Source: an uncultured Atopobiaceae bacterium (GTDB lineage Bacteria > Actinomycetota > Coriobacteriia > Coriobacteriales > Atopobiaceae). Taken from it: a DNA stretch of 41,711 nt. Under the pieces are notes generated by a model. It worked only from the letters and a program-made list of their open reading frames with translations. It was not told the origin of the DNA and did no database searches. Every line of letters begins with the position of its first letter. The stretch's first letter is position 1. The translations under genes and the position numbers were made by a program. The DNA is taken from positions 1 to 41,711 of the forward strand of contig CALUHH010000020.1 in NCBI GenBank assembly GCA_944320385.1, read 5' to 3'. This document shows positions 41,707 through 41,711 of the stretch, piece by piece.

Positions 41707-41711
41707 TCTCC

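Noticed and set aside
1..41711. tRNA, rRNA, tmRNA or SRP RNA genes
   Set aside because: I looked for cloverleaf ends and conserved rRNA or SRP RNA blocks and saw none, but a covariance search would be needed to exclude them.

Overview
The window is GC-rich bacterial DNA with a Gram-positive, Coriobacteriia-like gene content (an Olsenella/Atopobiaceae-type organism is my best guess). The reasons are the strong GC bias at third codon positions, a 12-TM membrane protein with a C-terminal LuxR helix-turn-helix, an S-layer-homology surface protein, the actinobacterial order DivIVA-like coiled-coil gene / DUF177 / rpmF ... rnc-smc-ftsY-ffh, and a Tat-type lipoprotein signal. Taxonomy is inferred, not proven. 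Almost every gene is on the + strand; the exceptions are an FmdB-type zinc ribbon protein, an M20 deacetylase and a Fic protein.

Layout. 0.2-4.3 kb: a MarR regulator and a heterodimeric ABC exporter in one overlapping operon, with a palindromic operator inside the promoter. 4.6-6.6 kb: FmdB-like protein, a HAD phosphatase fused to thiamine pyrophosphokinase, and ribosomal protein L28. 7.0-12.9 kb: a complete oligopeptide/dipeptide ABC importer (binding protein, two permeases, two ATPases). 13.3-18.5 kb: a diaminopimelate/lysine cluster using the acetylase branch (M20 deacetylase, lysA behind a lysine riboswitch, dapA, dapB, dapH). 18.9-24.2 kb: Asp23-like protein, FakA/YloV-like kinase, recG, rsmD, coaD. 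24.5-25.9 kb: DivIVA-like coiled-coil protein, DUF177 protein, rpmF. 26.1-31.8 kb: an accessory block (membrane LuxR regulator, small unknown protein, large chimeric S-layer surface protein) lying between rpmF and plsX, which are usually neighbours. 32.0-39.9 kb: plsX, acpP, rnc, smc, ftsY, ffh in tight order (lipid synthesis, RNA processing, chromosome condensation, protein targeting). 40.3-41.3 kb: a Fic AMP-transferase-like gene bracketed by a 207-bp direct repeat.

The most unusual content is between the genes. At least five families of palindromic intergenic repeats are visible: a 93-bp hairpin element in two opposite-facing copies; a ~26-bp unit repeated in mosaic arrays at 6.7 and 18.6 kb; a pair of long hairpins at 12.9-13.1 kb; a 31-bp-armed palindrome that supplies the last ten codons and stop of lysA; and a ~41-bp-period array that switches orientation at its centre and is duplicated around the Fic gene. 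Across them, and in many gene leaders, runs the heptamer CTTCTCG/CGAGAAG, far more often than chance. Inside genes the otherwise uncommon Leu codon CTT is often found directly before CTC, recreating the same motif. These repeats and the chimeric surface protein are the best candidates for undescribed biology here.
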